Assembly (NCBI RefSeq): GCF_000427295.1
Contig: NZ_ATNM01000033.1
Coordinates: 17,392-81,391 of the forward strand
DNA length: 64,000 bases
Direction: 5' to 3'
DNA from: Cyclobacterium qasimii M12-11B
Lineage (GTDB): Bacteria > Bacteroidota > Bacteroidia > Cytophagales > Cyclobacteriaceae
Made by a program: the position numbers and the translations under genes. This document shows positions 17,518-27,873 of the stretch, one piece after another (positions within the stretch are counted from its first letter, which is position 1; every line of letters starts with the position of its first letter). The notes beneath the pieces were generated by a model. The model saw only the letters and a program-made list of their open reading frames with translations. It was not told the origin of the DNA and did no database searches.

Positions 17518-20500
17518 TTGATTGTTTTTACAAAAAGTCTACTAAAGTATATAAAAAAATATGGAAAAATTATATTTCCAGGGATTGTTATTGCTTTATT
17601 AATCACCTATCAGGTTTTCGAAACAAAAGGAGAAATATTCACCTTTTTTGCTCCAGTCACAATTACCGACCAGACAGATGAGCTGGTTCATTATAAAGGA
17701 GATTTAGAACTATCTCTGGACATGCTAACCATTGATTATTCAGGAGATAAATCAAATCTAACCCTCGAAGTACTGGCGGGTGAAGGTTATACTTTTATAG
17801 GAAACACCATAAGTACAACTATTATTTACGATGACACCTGGGAAGCAAAAGGCAAGGAGATAATTGTCAATATCCAGGTATCCGATGGAGTAGATGTAAG
17901 TGCCATTTATCCTATGACAGTTCTTGTCATTCCTCCTATTTTGCCACTCAATTATTTTGAAAATAGTTGCCAAGGCACTATTACTTTAACTGTGAGTGCC
18001 TACAAACCAGATCAAAGATATGAAGAATCCTTTCCTTTTACCTTTCAATTGGTAGATGAAACAGACAATGTAATATCAGAAATTACTGTAGACAATACTG
18101 CCCCATTTGAAAGCTCTGCTTCAGTTGTTTTTGGCTTAGATAATGATCTGGATAGAGAAGCACAATATAAAATTTTCGCTATAGATAATATTGGAAGGGA
18201 GTATTTCAGAAATGCAGGACCACTAGGCCAAGCCTATTCTCTGGATTTTGAATTAAACTTTGCTGGATACCTTTGCCCGGATGACGATACTGGAGTAGTA
18301 GAATTTATTATCTTCAATGCAGCACTTCCTGTAAATAATTTTGTAATCATTGACAGCGATGGAAATGAGACACCTACTAATTTTGACGTGGTTTCCGATG
18401 ATGATGGGTTTGCTGTCATTCAGGTTCAGAACTTAGAAGTTGGGGCTTATACCCTGGAAATCGAAGACAGATTCCAATGTAATGGAAGGGAAAGTTTTGA
18501 AATAATAATTCCTGAGCCTGTTGAAATAATTGAAACTGTTGAACACCTGGCCTGCTATGGCGATATGGATGGAGAAATCAGTCTATTGATAAGCGGGGGC
18601 TGGTCTCAACCATTTACCGGAAATCCTAGAGAAAACTGGATTAAATATGGCGTCACCTGGTTTGATGAAGGTGGTGAAGAGGTTGAAGGTGACATCAGTA
18701 CATTTATCTCTGATGGGGGCGAAATTATAGGGATGGAAAGCAAACTCGAAAACTTACCTGCTGGAGATTATTATGCCAAAATAACTGACCGAGGTAGATT
18801 GTTTGATATCGCAGGGGCAGATCCACTCGTTTGTGAATTCACTACCTCCTGGATAACGGTAGAAGGACCAGATGCCCTCCTTCTTTCCGATACCATGCAA
18901 GACATTACTTGTAATGGGGCCGATGATGGATCATTAACCATCAATCCATCTGGAGGAGTACCCGGTTATACCATTGCCTGGTATAAAGGGAAATTTGACA
19001 ATTTAAGCGTTCCTAATTCCGATGATTTGGATGTTTTGCCACCAAGTTCAGAAGATGATGTATTTACACGTCAACAATTAGAACCAGGTGAATACGCAGT
19101 TTTATTAACGGATGAGAATGGCTGTATTGTGGCAGAAAATTTCATCATTTCTGAACCATCACCTTTAACGCTAACTGAATTAAGTGACCTTAGGGAAGAT
19201 GTAAGGTGCTTTGGCGAAGAAACCGGAACCATTGCTATTGAAATTCAAGAAGACACTCCTACCCCATTTTCAATCGAAGTATTTTTAGATGGTGATTTAG
19301 TCGATGTATTAGGGCCTATAAATACCATTTCATCAGAACCATTGCTTTTTACAGAATTAAAAGGTGGCTTATACGATTTTAGGATTGAAGATAAAAATGG
19401 CTGTAATTCCCTTTTGGAAGGAATATTAGTAGATGAACCTCCGACCGGCTTACTTATTCAAGACAATATTGTATCCGATTTCAATGGCTTTCAGATATCT
19501 TGTGCAGGAGCTGCAGATGGAAGTATAACTTTAGACATTACAGGAGGTGTTGGAACCCTGGACTATTTCTGGACAGGGCCAAATGGTTTCGAATCCACCA
19601 GCAAAGACATTAGTAATCTTGAACCAGGGGAATACCAGTTTATAGTAACCGATGAAAATATTTGTACAGCGAGTATTGCCAGCATTATTTTAGAGGAACC
19701 AGCCCCTCTATTATTGAATGAAAATATTCCTGAAAACAACGGTTTTCAGATAAGTTGTTTTGGTGCTGCAGATGCAAGCATTGACCCTAATCCTTCAGGA
19801 GGGACAGGCAATTATACTTATTCCTGGACAGGACCTGATAGCTTCAGTTCTGTTGAAAGCAGCCTCCAAAACCTTTCGGCGGGTACTTATTCGCTTGAGC
19901 TTACTGACGAAAATGGATGCCTTATCGAAAGGACCTTTGAGATTACCGAACCCAATGAATTAATCGTCTCTGAAGACCTATCTTCACGCGTTCCAGTGGC
20001 TTGTTTTGGTGAGAGCAACGGGGCTTTTACAATCAACATCGACCAATCCTCTTTGCCTCCATATGCCATTACTTTGGAGCTTATGGATGAGTCAACTACC
20101 ATTCAGAGTATATCCAATTTCACAGGAGAATCTTATGCTTTTATAAACCTTCCTGGTGACCTTTATAAAGTAACTGTCGAAGATGCCAATGGATGCCTTA
20201 CCATTTTAGATAACATATTGGTCGATCAACCAGCCTCAGGGCTTCAATTAACAGACCTTCTGTTGTCTGACTACAATGACTATGAGATTTCCTGTGCAGG
20301 AGAAAGTGATGGCTCCATTTCATTTAATATCATTGGAAACCAGGGCCTTTTGTCTTACAATTGGACTGGTCCAAATGGCTTTACTTCTGAAGAAGCAAAC
20401 CTTGTAGGATTAGAAGCAGGGAAATATGAGCTCATAGTTGCCGATGAATCTGGATGTACTTTAAGCAGAGATTTTGACATTGAAGAGCCTGACCCTTTAA

Positions 20501-23238
20501 ACCTGATCGATGAAGTATCTGATTACAATGGATTTGGGGTACAATGCAATGGTGGCAACGAAGGATATATCTACCTGGATATTTCCGGAGGTTCAGGTGG
20601 TACCACCATACAATGGACAGGCCCAGATGGTTTTGTTTCCCAAAGTGAAAATTTGGAAGAGTTATTCCAAGGGACTTACAATCTTACCATAACTGACCTT
20701 AACGGTTGCGAAATCAACAAGAGCTATACCCTTACTGAACCAGAAGGATTAGAAATAGGAGAATTGGCAGATGAAAAAGTAAATGTATATTGCTTTGGCC
20801 AGGCCACTGGGGTTTTGGCTGCAATCATCAACAGAACTTCTGCCGGGCCTTATATTTATACCTTATTGAATGAAGCGGATGACGTGGTAAGTACCTCTCC
20901 TCCCACTACTGAAACCACTTGGTATTTCACGGGGCTAATTGCTGACAGGTATTCTTTAATGGTAACTGACGTAAATAATTGCTTACAAGAAATTGAAAAC
21001 CTGGAAATCACTCAACCGGCTACAGGTTTACAGATTGAAGATGTTTCCGTATCTAATTTCACTGGCTTCAATAGTTCTTGCTTTGGTGCTGATAACGCCT
21101 GGATAGACGTCACTACTTCCGGAGGGTCTGGAAATTACCAATACGAATGGACAGGTCCTGATAGTTTTATTGGTAACAAACCTTCCATTAGCAATTTAAA
21201 GCCTGGTGACTACCAGCTCACAATTACCGACCAAAACGGATGTGAAGTCGTTACAGATATAATCAACATTATCGAACCAAATCCATTACTCGCCAATTCA
21301 GAAGTAGCCTTACAAAACGGGTATGAAATCAGCTGTTATGGTGCTGATGATGGAAGCATTGAATTAAACCCCTCAGGTGGAACAGGGAATTATACCATGT
21401 CCTGGACCGGACCTAACGGGTTCACCTCTGATGCATTGACAGTGAGTAATCTTTCACCAGGTGATTATGAAGTTACCATTATGGATGAAAACGATTGTGT
21501 GGTGACAGAGGAATATACCATTACAGCTCCAGAACCTTTGTCATTGGATATAATCGAGAAAGTAGATGTATTGTGTTATGGAGAACCTACCGGTAGCATT
21601 TCATTACTAATTGAAGGAGGAATTGTGGGTACCTATATTTACGAATGGACCAAAGATGGACTTCCAATAGCGGCAAACACTCCAAATATAGATGCGCAAT
21701 TGGCAGGCGTTTACAGTGTGCTCGTAACAGATGCCAATGGTTGTCAAATAGGAAGCTCGAATATTGAAATTTCGCAACCAGATGCCCCTCTCGAGGTAAC
21801 AATGATACATACAGAAGTATCTTGTTACAATGCCAATGATGCTGATCTTTCTATAGACATACAAGGAGGTGTTGAACCCTACAACATAAGCTGGAACATA
21901 GGCTCTACTCAAAGTTCATTTATAGGAATTGGTCCTGGATTTTATCAGGTTACAGTGACAGATGCCAATGGCTGCTCGGTGGTGAAAGAAGCAACCATTG
22001 CTGAAGTACCTGTATTCGAAATAACCCCGGTTGTTAATCCTATTTCCTGCTTTGGTGCTATGGATGGAAGCATCCTACTAAATCTAAACGGAGGCTCAGC
22101 ACCGGTGAAGGCCACCTGGGCCCATGGACCAGAGCAGTCTTCCTTGTATAATTTAGCACCAGGTGTTTATTCAGTCTACCTGGAAGATGCCAAAGGTTGT
22201 ACCATTGAGAGAACTTTCAACCTTTTGGAACCCGACTTACTGATTGCTGTGGGACAGGTCGATGATGCTTTGGTTTGCCAAGACGGCAATAGTGGCGCCA
22301 TTAACCTTACCGTTTCTGGAGGAAGGCCACCTTATAACTATAGCTGGAGTACTGGAGAAACAAGCCCCTCCATTTTCAACCTGACCAATGGCAATTATTC
22401 GGTAGAAGTTTCTGATCAGTCAGGCTGTTTTGTAAGCCAAACTTTTGAAGTTCGAAGGCCTGACCCAATCCTCATCAATGTTGCCAATACTACTTCTACA
22501 CAATGTGAGCCAAGGGAAATTCTTGAGACCATAGACCTCAATATCGATGGTGGTGTTGCCCCTTACACCATCGATTGGAGCAGCGGAGAAGTCTCCAATA
22601 ATGGCTACCGAATGGAAACCAATGCACCTGGCAATTACCAGGTGACTGTTACAGATGGTATTGGCTGTATTCAGACCAAAAGCTTTGTTGTTGAAAACAA
22701 TGTTGTGTTGGCCGAAGGAGACTATTTATCAGCTGCCTTCCCGATATACGGTGAAAACCTGGTTAATTTTGAGGTGCAATTCATCAATAAAAGTAGCGGG
22801 AATATAGTTTTGTATTACTGGGATTTTGGAGATGGAAACAATGCATTAGAGGAGAATCCAATTTATAATTATCAGGTCCCTGGGACTTATACAGTAACAC
22901 TGATGGTCACTGATAACTGGGGTTGTGAAACCTACGATACTTTCGAGATTGTAATCACTGATTATTTTCTTAAAACACCGAATGTATTTACGCCGAATGG
23001 AGATGGTATGAATGATACTTATTTCCCCAAGTTTGTGCATGTAGAAAGCCTTGCTTTCACCATTATGGATAAATGGGGAGAGATATTATTCCATTCTGAA
23101 GATCCGAACGATGCAGGATGGGATGGAAGCTTTCGGGGACAAAAGGCAAGTCCAGGCAATTACATTTACAAATTGAGTTATACCACCACAGACGGAAGAA
23201 ATTTTAGTGAAACCGGTGCATTTATGCTTTTGGAATGA
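17518..23238 (+). CDS. SprB-like giant surface protein with T9SS type B sorting domain (copy 2)
   Basis: 1906 residues, collinear with copy 1 over the full length: hydrophobic N-terminus (about 18-33), the same N-terminal module, about 16 SprB repeats, a PKD domain (YYWDFGDGN) and the T9SS C-terminal domain (TPNVFTPNGDGMND ... GNYIYKLSYTTTDGR). Unlike copy 1, repeats 4 and 5 keep the full cysteine pair (ISCAGAADGS ... ENICTA and ISCFGAADAS ... DENGCLIE). The start is again a TTG, with no usable ATG nearby. The SprF-like copy 2 overlaps the stop by 4 bases. A tandem paralogue kept intact over 5.7 kb suggests both are used, perhaps as alternative or mixed surface filaments (inference). Confidence 0.92.
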   Translation: MIVFTKSLLKYIKKYGKIIFPGIVIALLITYQVFETKGEIFTFFAPVTITDQTDELVHYKGDLELSLDMLTIDYSGDKSNLTLEVLAGEGYTFIGNTISTTIIYDDTWEAKGKEIIVNIQVSDGVDVSAIYPMTVLVIPPILPLNYFENSCQGTITLTVSAYKPDQRYEESFPFTFQLVDETDNVISEITVDNTAPFESSASVVFGLDNDLDREAQYKIFAIDNIGREYFRNAGPLGQAYSLDFELNFAGYLCPDDDTGVVEFIIFNAALPVNNFVIIDSDGNETPTNFDVVSDDDGFAVIQVQNLEVGAYTLEIEDRFQCNGRESFEIIIPEPVEIIETVEHLACYGDMDGEISLLISGGWSQPFTGNPRENWIKYGVTWFDEGGEEVEGDISTFISDGGEIIGMESKLENLPAGDYYAKITDRGRLFDIAGADPLVCEFTTSWITVEGPDALLLSDTMQDITCNGADDGSLTINPSGGVPGYTIAWYKGKFDNLSVPNSDDLDVLPPSSEDDVFTRQQLEPGEYAVLLTDENGCIVAENFIISEPSPLTLTELSDLREDVRCFGEETGTIAIEIQEDTPTPFSIEVFLDGDLVDVLGPINTISSEPLLFTELKGGLYDFRIEDKNGCNSLLEGILVDEPPTGLLIQDNIVSDFNGFQISCAGAADGSITLDITGGVGTLDYFWTGPNGFESTSKDISNLEPGEYQFIVTDENICTASIASIILEEPAPLLLNENIPENNGFQISCFGAADASIDPNPSGGTGNYTYSWTGPDSFSSVESSLQNLSAGTYSLELTDENGCLIERTFEITEPNELIVSEDLSSRVPVACFGESNGAFTINIDQSSLPPYAITLELMDESTTIQSISNFTGESYAFINLPGDLYKVTVEDANGCLTILDNILVDQPASGLQLTDLLLSDYNDYEISCAGESDGSISFNIIGNQGLLSYNWTGPNGFTSEEANLVGLEAGKYELIVADESGCTLSRDFDIEEPDPLNLIDEVSDYNGFGVQCNGGNEGYIYLDISGGSGGTTIQWTGPDGFVSQSENLEELFQGTYNLTITDLNGCEINKSYTLTEPEGLEIGELADEKVNVYCFGQATGVLAAIINRTSAGPYIYTLLNEADDVVSTSPPTTETTWYFTGLIADRYSLMVTDVNNCLQEIENLEITQPATGLQIEDVSVSNFTGFNSSCFGADNAWIDVTTSGGSGNYQYEWTGPDSFIGNKPSISNLKPGDYQLTITDQNGCEVVTDIINIIEPNPLLANSEVALQNGYEISCYGADDGSIELNPSGGTGNYTMSWTGPNGFTSDALTVSNLSPGDYEVTIMDENDCVVTEEYTITAPEPLSLDIIEKVDVLCYGEPTGSISLLIEGGIVGTYIYEWTKDGLPIAANTPNIDAQLAGVYSVLVTDANGCQIGSSNIEISQPDAPLEVTMIHTEVSCYNANDADLSIDIQGGVEPYNISWNIGSTQSSFIGIGPGFYQVTVTDANGCSVVKEATIAEVPVFEITPVVNPISCFGAMDGSILLNLNGGSAPVKATWAHGPEQSSLYNLAPGVYSVYLEDAKGCTIERTFNLLEPDLLIAVGQVDDALVCQDGNSGAINLTVSGGRPPYNYSWSTGETSPSIFNLTNGNYSVEVSDQSGCFVSQTFEVRRPDPILINVANTTSTQCEPREILETIDLNIDGGVAPYTIDWSSGEVSNNGYRMETNAPGNYQVTVTDGIGCIQTKSFVVENNVVLAEGDYLSAAFPIYGENLVNFEVQFINKSSGNIVLYYWDFGDGNNALEENPIYNYQVPGTYTVTLMVTDNWGCETYDTFEIVITDYFLKTPNVFTPNGDGMNDTYFPKFVHVESLAFTIMDKWGEILFHSEDPNDAGWDGSFRGQKASPGNYIYKLSYTTTDGRNFSETGAFMLLE

Positions 23239-24266
23239 GAGAGATAAAAATTATTTTGCTGTACATTACCTGTATGTTATCCAGTCCATTGGGCTTAATG
23301 GCACAGGATTTTCAATTTACGCAGTTCTACGCGGCACCGCTTAACCTAAGCCCTGCCTTTACAGGTGCTATGGAAGTCACCAGAGTTGGCATCAACTATA
23401 GAAAACAATGGCCAGGGTTAGGCTATGACTTTAATGCTTATGGGCTGTATTTTGACAGCTATATTGATGAGACCAAAGTAGGATTTGGCTTTTCTGCTTC
23501 TCAATTTTCAGAGTCTGTATTGAATATAAGATCAACTGATATAGCCGGATACCTCTCCTATAAACTGATGTTGAACAATCAAAGCTTCCTTCGCTTTGGC
23601 GGACAACTCGGGCTAGTTAACAGAAGTATTACCCTACAGGAAATGGTATTTGGAGATCAAATTGACTTGCTTAACCGAACCGTCAATCCTGGCAGCATGG
23701 ACCTGTTACCAGGGGAAGACAGCAAATGGTACCCTGACATTGCTTTTGGAGCTTTGCTACAAGTGCCTGACTTTTGGTTTGGGGTAAGCAGTAGTCACCT
23801 CTCCCGCCCCAATATTGGCTTTCTGGATGACGGCATAGGAAATAATCTACCCATAAAATGGGGTTTCCATGGAGGCTATGTTAAAAATTTAGACAGAAGG
23901 TTGTTTAAAACGGGTAATATCCGGAAGGTATTTTCTGTTTCCTTCAATTACAAAAGACAGGGAACCTTCCAACAGATAGAAGTGATTCCTCAAATACAGG
24001 TAGAGAATTTCATTGGAGGACTTGGCTTCAGAAACGTTACCCGATTCAATGAATTGCCAGATCAAAACTCCATCAATGCTGTTTTAGGTTTTAGTCTATT
24101 AAGTGGCATTACCATGGCCTACAGCTATGATTATATGCTCAATAAGTTTAGCAACCCTGCTCACGTTTCCCATGAAGTATCTATCTACTTCACAGACCTT
24201 CGAAAGAAGAAATTTATGCAAACCATTCTGCCTTGCCCTCCAGGTAATGCAAGTTGGAGGTATTGA
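23235..24266 (+). CDS. PorP/SprF family type IX secretion system membrane protein (copy 2)
   Basis: 343 residues; signal peptide ending LMAQDFQ, then QFTQFYAAPLNLSPAFTGA and RVGINYRKQWPG. It differs from copy 1 mainly at the signal peptide, at a stretch near residues 65-80 and at the last ten residues, while long blocks such as DSKWYPDIAFGALLQVPDFW are identical. Overlaps the stop of SprB-like copy 2 by 4 bases. It is likely the outer-membrane partner of that protein. Strong conservation between the two barrels compared with the repeats suggests that both engage the same secretion or attachment machinery. Confidence 0.93.
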   Translation: MREIKIILLYITCMLSSPLGLMAQDFQFTQFYAAPLNLSPAFTGAMEVTRVGINYRKQWPGLGYDFNAYGLYFDSYIDETKVGFGFSASQFSESVLNIRSTDIAGYLSYKLMLNNQSFLRFGGQLGLVNRSITLQEMVFGDQIDLLNRTVNPGSMDLLPGEDSKWYPDIAFGALLQVPDFWFGVSSSHLSRPNIGFLDDGIGNNLPIKWGFHGGYVKNLDRRLFKTGNIRKVFSVSFNYKRQGTFQQIEVIPQIQVENFIGGLGFRNVTRFNELPDQNSINAVLGFSLLSGITMAYSYDYMLNKFSNPAHVSHEVSIYFTDLRKKKFMQTILPCPPGNASWRY

Positions 24267-24720
24267 AGAGTGTTTTATTCATTAAGATTAAAAAATTAAT
24301 TAAAACAATAGGCAGTGATTTTTTAAGTAAAAAAATCAAATTTTGGCTAAAGCCCGAGTTCGGACATTTTAATTTAAAATGGGCTTAAGCCCATTCCTAT
24401 TAAGATTTTGACTTTTGGATAATTGCATAAAATAATGAAATTTGAAATAGAATTTAATTCATAAATAGCCTTCTGCTTTAGCTGGAGGTCTCATAAAAGA
24501 TATACCCATCAATGACTTTAGCCAAATCATTGACCCGAGAACTTCTCATAATGGATATAGGCTATTAATCCCAAACTATTTTATCAAATATACAAAGCAA
24601 CAGTTCAATCCATGAATTTAACATTGCCAAATAAAATTCTTTGCTTCCTTTATTCCTATTTGATAAAACACAGCATTTTTCGTTTATTAGACAAATTATT
24701 AAAAATAAATAAACCCATAT
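24267..24720. other. Intergenic region with palindromic repeat-like elements
   Basis: No gene. Contains related short blocks: ttggctaaagcccg (24344-24357), a perfect 18-bp palindrome aatgggcttaagcccatt (24378-24395), and ctgctttagctggag (24473-24487), plus ctttagcc near 24527. Together they look like a decayed intergenic repeat built on GGCTNNAGCC. Confidence 0.5.
24378..24395. repeat. Perfect 18-bp palindrome
   Basis: aatgggcttaagcccatt is fully self-complementary. It lies about 110 bases after SprF copy 2 and could be part of a terminator or an intergenic repeat element; no T run follows. Confidence 0.6.
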
Positions 24721-26154
24721 ATGACTTTCCAAGGAAGAAAATTGCTTAGCTATTGTACACTTTTTGGGCTAATGGCCGTGTTTAATATTTCGACAATATT
24801 TGCGCAAAACAATAGCTTGAGCCAAGCAGAAAGGGTTGATTTAAATGAAAAAGTGAAAGCATCAATGAGAAAAGGGGTGGCCTTTTTTCAGACTATAAAC
24901 ACCGAAGGCGGTTATGTTTACTTTGTAACGCCCGATTTGTCTTTGAAATGGGGAGAGGTGCCCTTGGACAATCAAACTATTGAAGTTCAGCCTCCCGGAA
25001 CGCCCGCAGTAGGTCAATCTTTTTTACGTGTCTATAAGGCAACGGGTGATGAACAAGCCCTTGAATTTGCCAAAGAAGCAGCCTATGCTTTGATTCGTGG
25101 TCAAAACATAAATGGTGGTTGGGACCATACCATCAACTTCAATAAATTGGACAATGATAAAGTAAGCTTCGATGACAATCAAACGCAATCTGCTGTCAGT
25201 TTCTTAATGGCCTTGGACCAGCAACTTGAAGACAGTCTTATCAATGCTGCCACCCAAAGGGCATTGAAAATGATGATGCACACGCAACTAAGCAATGGAG
25301 GTTGGCCTCATAAGTACCCTGAACAAGGAGATTACCATGATTACGCAACTTTTAACGATGGAGGAATCAATGATTGTATTCGTGTAATGATAGAGGCTTA
25401 TCAATATTACCCCAATGATGAAGCCATTGAGAAAAGCCTTCGAAAAGCTGCTAGATTCATGAATATTTCCCAACTTCCTCCCCCACAACCAGGTTGGGCA
25501 CAACAATACAACGAGTTTCTCCAGCCTGCCTGGGCGCGTACTTTTGAACCAGCAGCTGTTTGTCCTTTGGTAACGGTCAATAATATCAATACCCTAATTG
25601 ATTTGTACATTGTATTGGATAAAAAAACGATATTAGAGCCAATTCCTGATGCTTTAAGATGGCTTCGGGAGACAAGAATGGAAAATGGTAAATGGGCACG
25701 TTTTGTAGAACTAGGAACTGGCAAGCCGCTTTACTATGATAGACCTAGGATTCGGGTAGAAAATATTGAGGACCTTCATCCTGAGCGTCGTACAGGATAT
25801 GGATATCAGTCTGATTTGCAATCTCGGCTTGATAAAAGTTCCTTACGCTATGAGAAAGCACTAAAGTTAGGAAGCAAAGACCTGTGGAAATCGGAGCATC
25901 ATTTTCTTTCAAAAGACCAACTCTCCCTGCGTTTAGAGGAAATCACTGGGGACATTATGGCAATACTTGAAGCTCAGGAAAAATCTGGTGCCTGGATAAG
26001 CAAAAATGATAGCTTTAAGAAGAGAATGCCGAGTGGAGAACGTTGGAATGGTCAGTATTTAACAATGGATCGAATAAGCAGCGCCGTTTTCAATGAAAAT
26101 ATCGCCACACTTTCTGAGTACATCTCATTGAGTAAGGAGCTCGATAAATACTGA
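24721..26154 (+). CDS. Pectate lyase, PL10-like (Pec_lyase family)
   Basis: 477 residues with signal peptide (cleaved near IFAQNN, residue 29). An alpha/alpha-type fold is suggested by repeated GGW motifs: NGGWDHTINF and NGGWPHKYPEQGDYHDYATFNDG, and by HPERRTGYGYQ in the C-terminal half; these match the pectic acid lyase family PF09492/PL10 (PelA). It would cleave polygalacturonate by beta-elimination in the periplasm or at the surface. The C-terminal 80 residues are extra relative to the core. It is followed in the same direction by a Gfo/Idh oxidoreductase about 290 bases downstream. Substrate assignment rests on family resemblance. Confidence 0.75.
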   Translation: MTFQGRKLLSYCTLFGLMAVFNISTIFAQNNSLSQAERVDLNEKVKASMRKGVAFFQTINTEGGYVYFVTPDLSLKWGEVPLDNQTIEVQPPGTPAVGQSFLRVYKATGDEQALEFAKEAAYALIRGQNINGGWDHTINFNKLDNDKVSFDDNQTQSAVSFLMALDQQLEDSLINAATQRALKMMMHTQLSNGGWPHKYPEQGDYHDYATFNDGGINDCIRVMIEAYQYYPNDEAIEKSLRKAARFMNISQLPPPQPGWAQQYNEFLQPAWARTFEPAAVCPLVTVNNINTLIDLYIVLDKKTILEPIPDALRWLRETRMENGKWARFVELGTGKPLYYDRPRIRVENIEDLHPERRTGYGYQSDLQSRLDKSSLRYEKALKLGSKDLWKSEHHFLSKDQLSLRLEEITGDIMAILEAQEKSGAWISKNDSFKKRMPSGERWNGQYLTMDRISSAVFNENIATLSEYISLSKELDKY

Positions 26155-26156
26155 TA

Positions 26157-26201
26157 GGAGACCTAATGAGCAAGGAGATCACAATACATTAGTCGGTCTC
26201 C
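26157..26201 (+). terminator. Hairpin after the PL10-like gene
   Basis: ggagacc pairs with ggtctcc and taatg with catta, with a 3-nt bulge, starting 2 bases after the stop. There is no T run, so termination is a guess from position. Confidence 0.4.
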
Positions 26202-26447
26202 CTGGATTAAACCTACCCATCGATCCAAGTCCCTTTCCAAACTAATTTAGGTCAAAATTTATGAGCCTATACCTTCTGCTAGACTCACTCCTATTGCCCG
26301 TAAAACAACCTTTTTATACCTAAGCCCCTTTTAAAACAAGCAAAAATCCATTAGTTTAGTATTACAATCACTGTGATACTTTTCGTAGTAGTAGGAATAC
26401 TCCTACTTGCTAATAAATTAAAAAATAATAAAAAACCTTTGGATCAA

Positions 26448-27649
26448 ATGACTAAAAAAACACTGGGTATAGGGATGGTAGGTGCACGGTATGGTGCGCG
26501 AATGCATCATGCAAATTACATGAGTTTAACTCCCGGTCTGGTAGAAATTAGAGGTGTCTGCTCATTGACGCAGGAAAGTGCTGCTGCATATGCCAAAGAT
26601 ATTGGCGTTTCATTTGTGACGACCAATCTGGACGAATTGCTTGCCCGAGAAGACATTGATGTCATTGATATCTGTACGCCTCCAGCATCACACCATGAGA
26701 TTGCCATAAAGGCAGCAGAGGCAGGCAAACACATTATAATGGAGAAACCACTTACGGGATACTTTGGAGATCCTGGTGATCCTGAGCCTATTGGGCTCCA
26801 CGTAGCGCGATCAAAAATGAGAGCTGGGGCAAGTAAAAATGCAGAGGCCGTTAGAGAGGCGGTAAGAGCGAACAAGGTGCTATTTTGCTATGCTGAGAAT
26901 TGGGTTTACGCTCCTCCTATTGTTAAAATGCGTAATTTGATTGCAGCTTCCAAGGGCTCAGTGCTGGAACTAAGGGCAGAAGAAAATCATTCCGGTTCCA
27001 ATTCTGTTTTTCCAAAGAATGGAAATACATGGGCGGAGGAGCCTTACTAAGAATGGGAGCTCACGCTGTAGGTGCTTGTCTTTACCTAAAACAATGGGAA
27101 GGACAACAACGTAGAGGAAAAAGTATTCTACCAGTTTCCGTAATGGCAGATACAGCGGACCTTATTCATACTGATGCCTCCGAAAACGCGCGAAAGGCCA
27201 ATGCTCATCAATGGATTAGCTCAGACCCTGTTGACGTAGAAGACTGGGCCAATGTTGTGATCCGTTTTGATGATGGATCCCGGGCAACCGTCATCGTAAG
27301 TGATGTAGGATTGGGAGGCCTCAACACAAGAGTAACGGCCTACATGACGGATGGGGTTATCAAAGCCAATATGACTGCCAATGACGTTATTGAAACCTAT
27401 GCCGTAGATCCAAGAACGTTTGAAAGTGAAAATTTTACAGAAAAATTAGAGACCAAAGCAGGTTGGAACCGCCCAAGTTGTGACGAAGACTGGTTCCGAG
27501 GGTTTTCGCTAGAAATCGAGGATTTTATTCATTCTATCCATGAAAACCGAGAGCCACGTTCAGGTATTGATTTGGCAGTTGATGTCGTCAATGTAATTTA
27601 TGCGGCCTACCAGTCTGCAGAAGAAGGTAAGGTTATTCAGTTGTCATGA
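26448..27649 (+). pseudogene. Gfo/Idh/MocA family oxidoreductase, frame broken once
   Basis: About 400 residues after repair. N-terminal Rossmann part (IGMVGARYGARMHHANY, DVIDICTPPASHHE, catalytic EKP in IIMEKPLTGYF) and C-terminal alpha/beta domain (GGGALLRMGAHAVGACLY, VEDWANVVIRFDDGS, IDLAVDVVNVIYAAY). The ATG at 26448 fits the family; a GTG 75 bases upstream would add a spurious hydrophobic leader. The frame is lost at 27007-27011: five T where six restore SVFSKEWKYMGGGALL. Members oxidise or reduce sugars or inositols with NAD(P). The insertion between EKPLTGYF and VREAVRAN is longer than in many relatives. Placed after a pectate lyase; a role in uronate or sugar metabolism is possible. 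Confidence 0.85.
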
Positions 27650-27752
27650 TTAATAATGGGTAAGGTTTTAAAAAACACCACCACATACCAAAAATGATTT
27701 GTATTGCGATTTGCCCATTATGATTATAGGCAAGTCTTAAGCACATACAATA

Positions 27753-27803
27753 TAAAAAAGAGCGCAGCAAACCTGATCAAGATGATTCAGATTTGCTGCG
27801 CTC
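27753..27803 (-). terminator. Strong terminator of the J-domain/KTSC gene
   Basis: Perfect 12-bp arms gagcgcagcaaa (27760-27771) and tttgctgcgctc (27792-27803). Read on the minus strand the stem is followed by a T run (complement of 27754-27759), placing it as terminator of the minus-strand gene. Confidence 0.85.
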
Positions 27804-27873
27804 AAAGAGTGACAAAAGCGTCACCAAACAGTCAAACTTCAATAAAATATTGAGCTTCTTTTATTCGAAAGCT

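Noticed and set aside
26373..26447. N-terminal membrane segment on the Gfo/Idh protein from a GTG start
   Set aside because: The upstream hydrophobic run is followed by a polylysine/asparagine linker and the family start is the ATG at 26448; Gfo/Idh proteins with a Tat signal look different.
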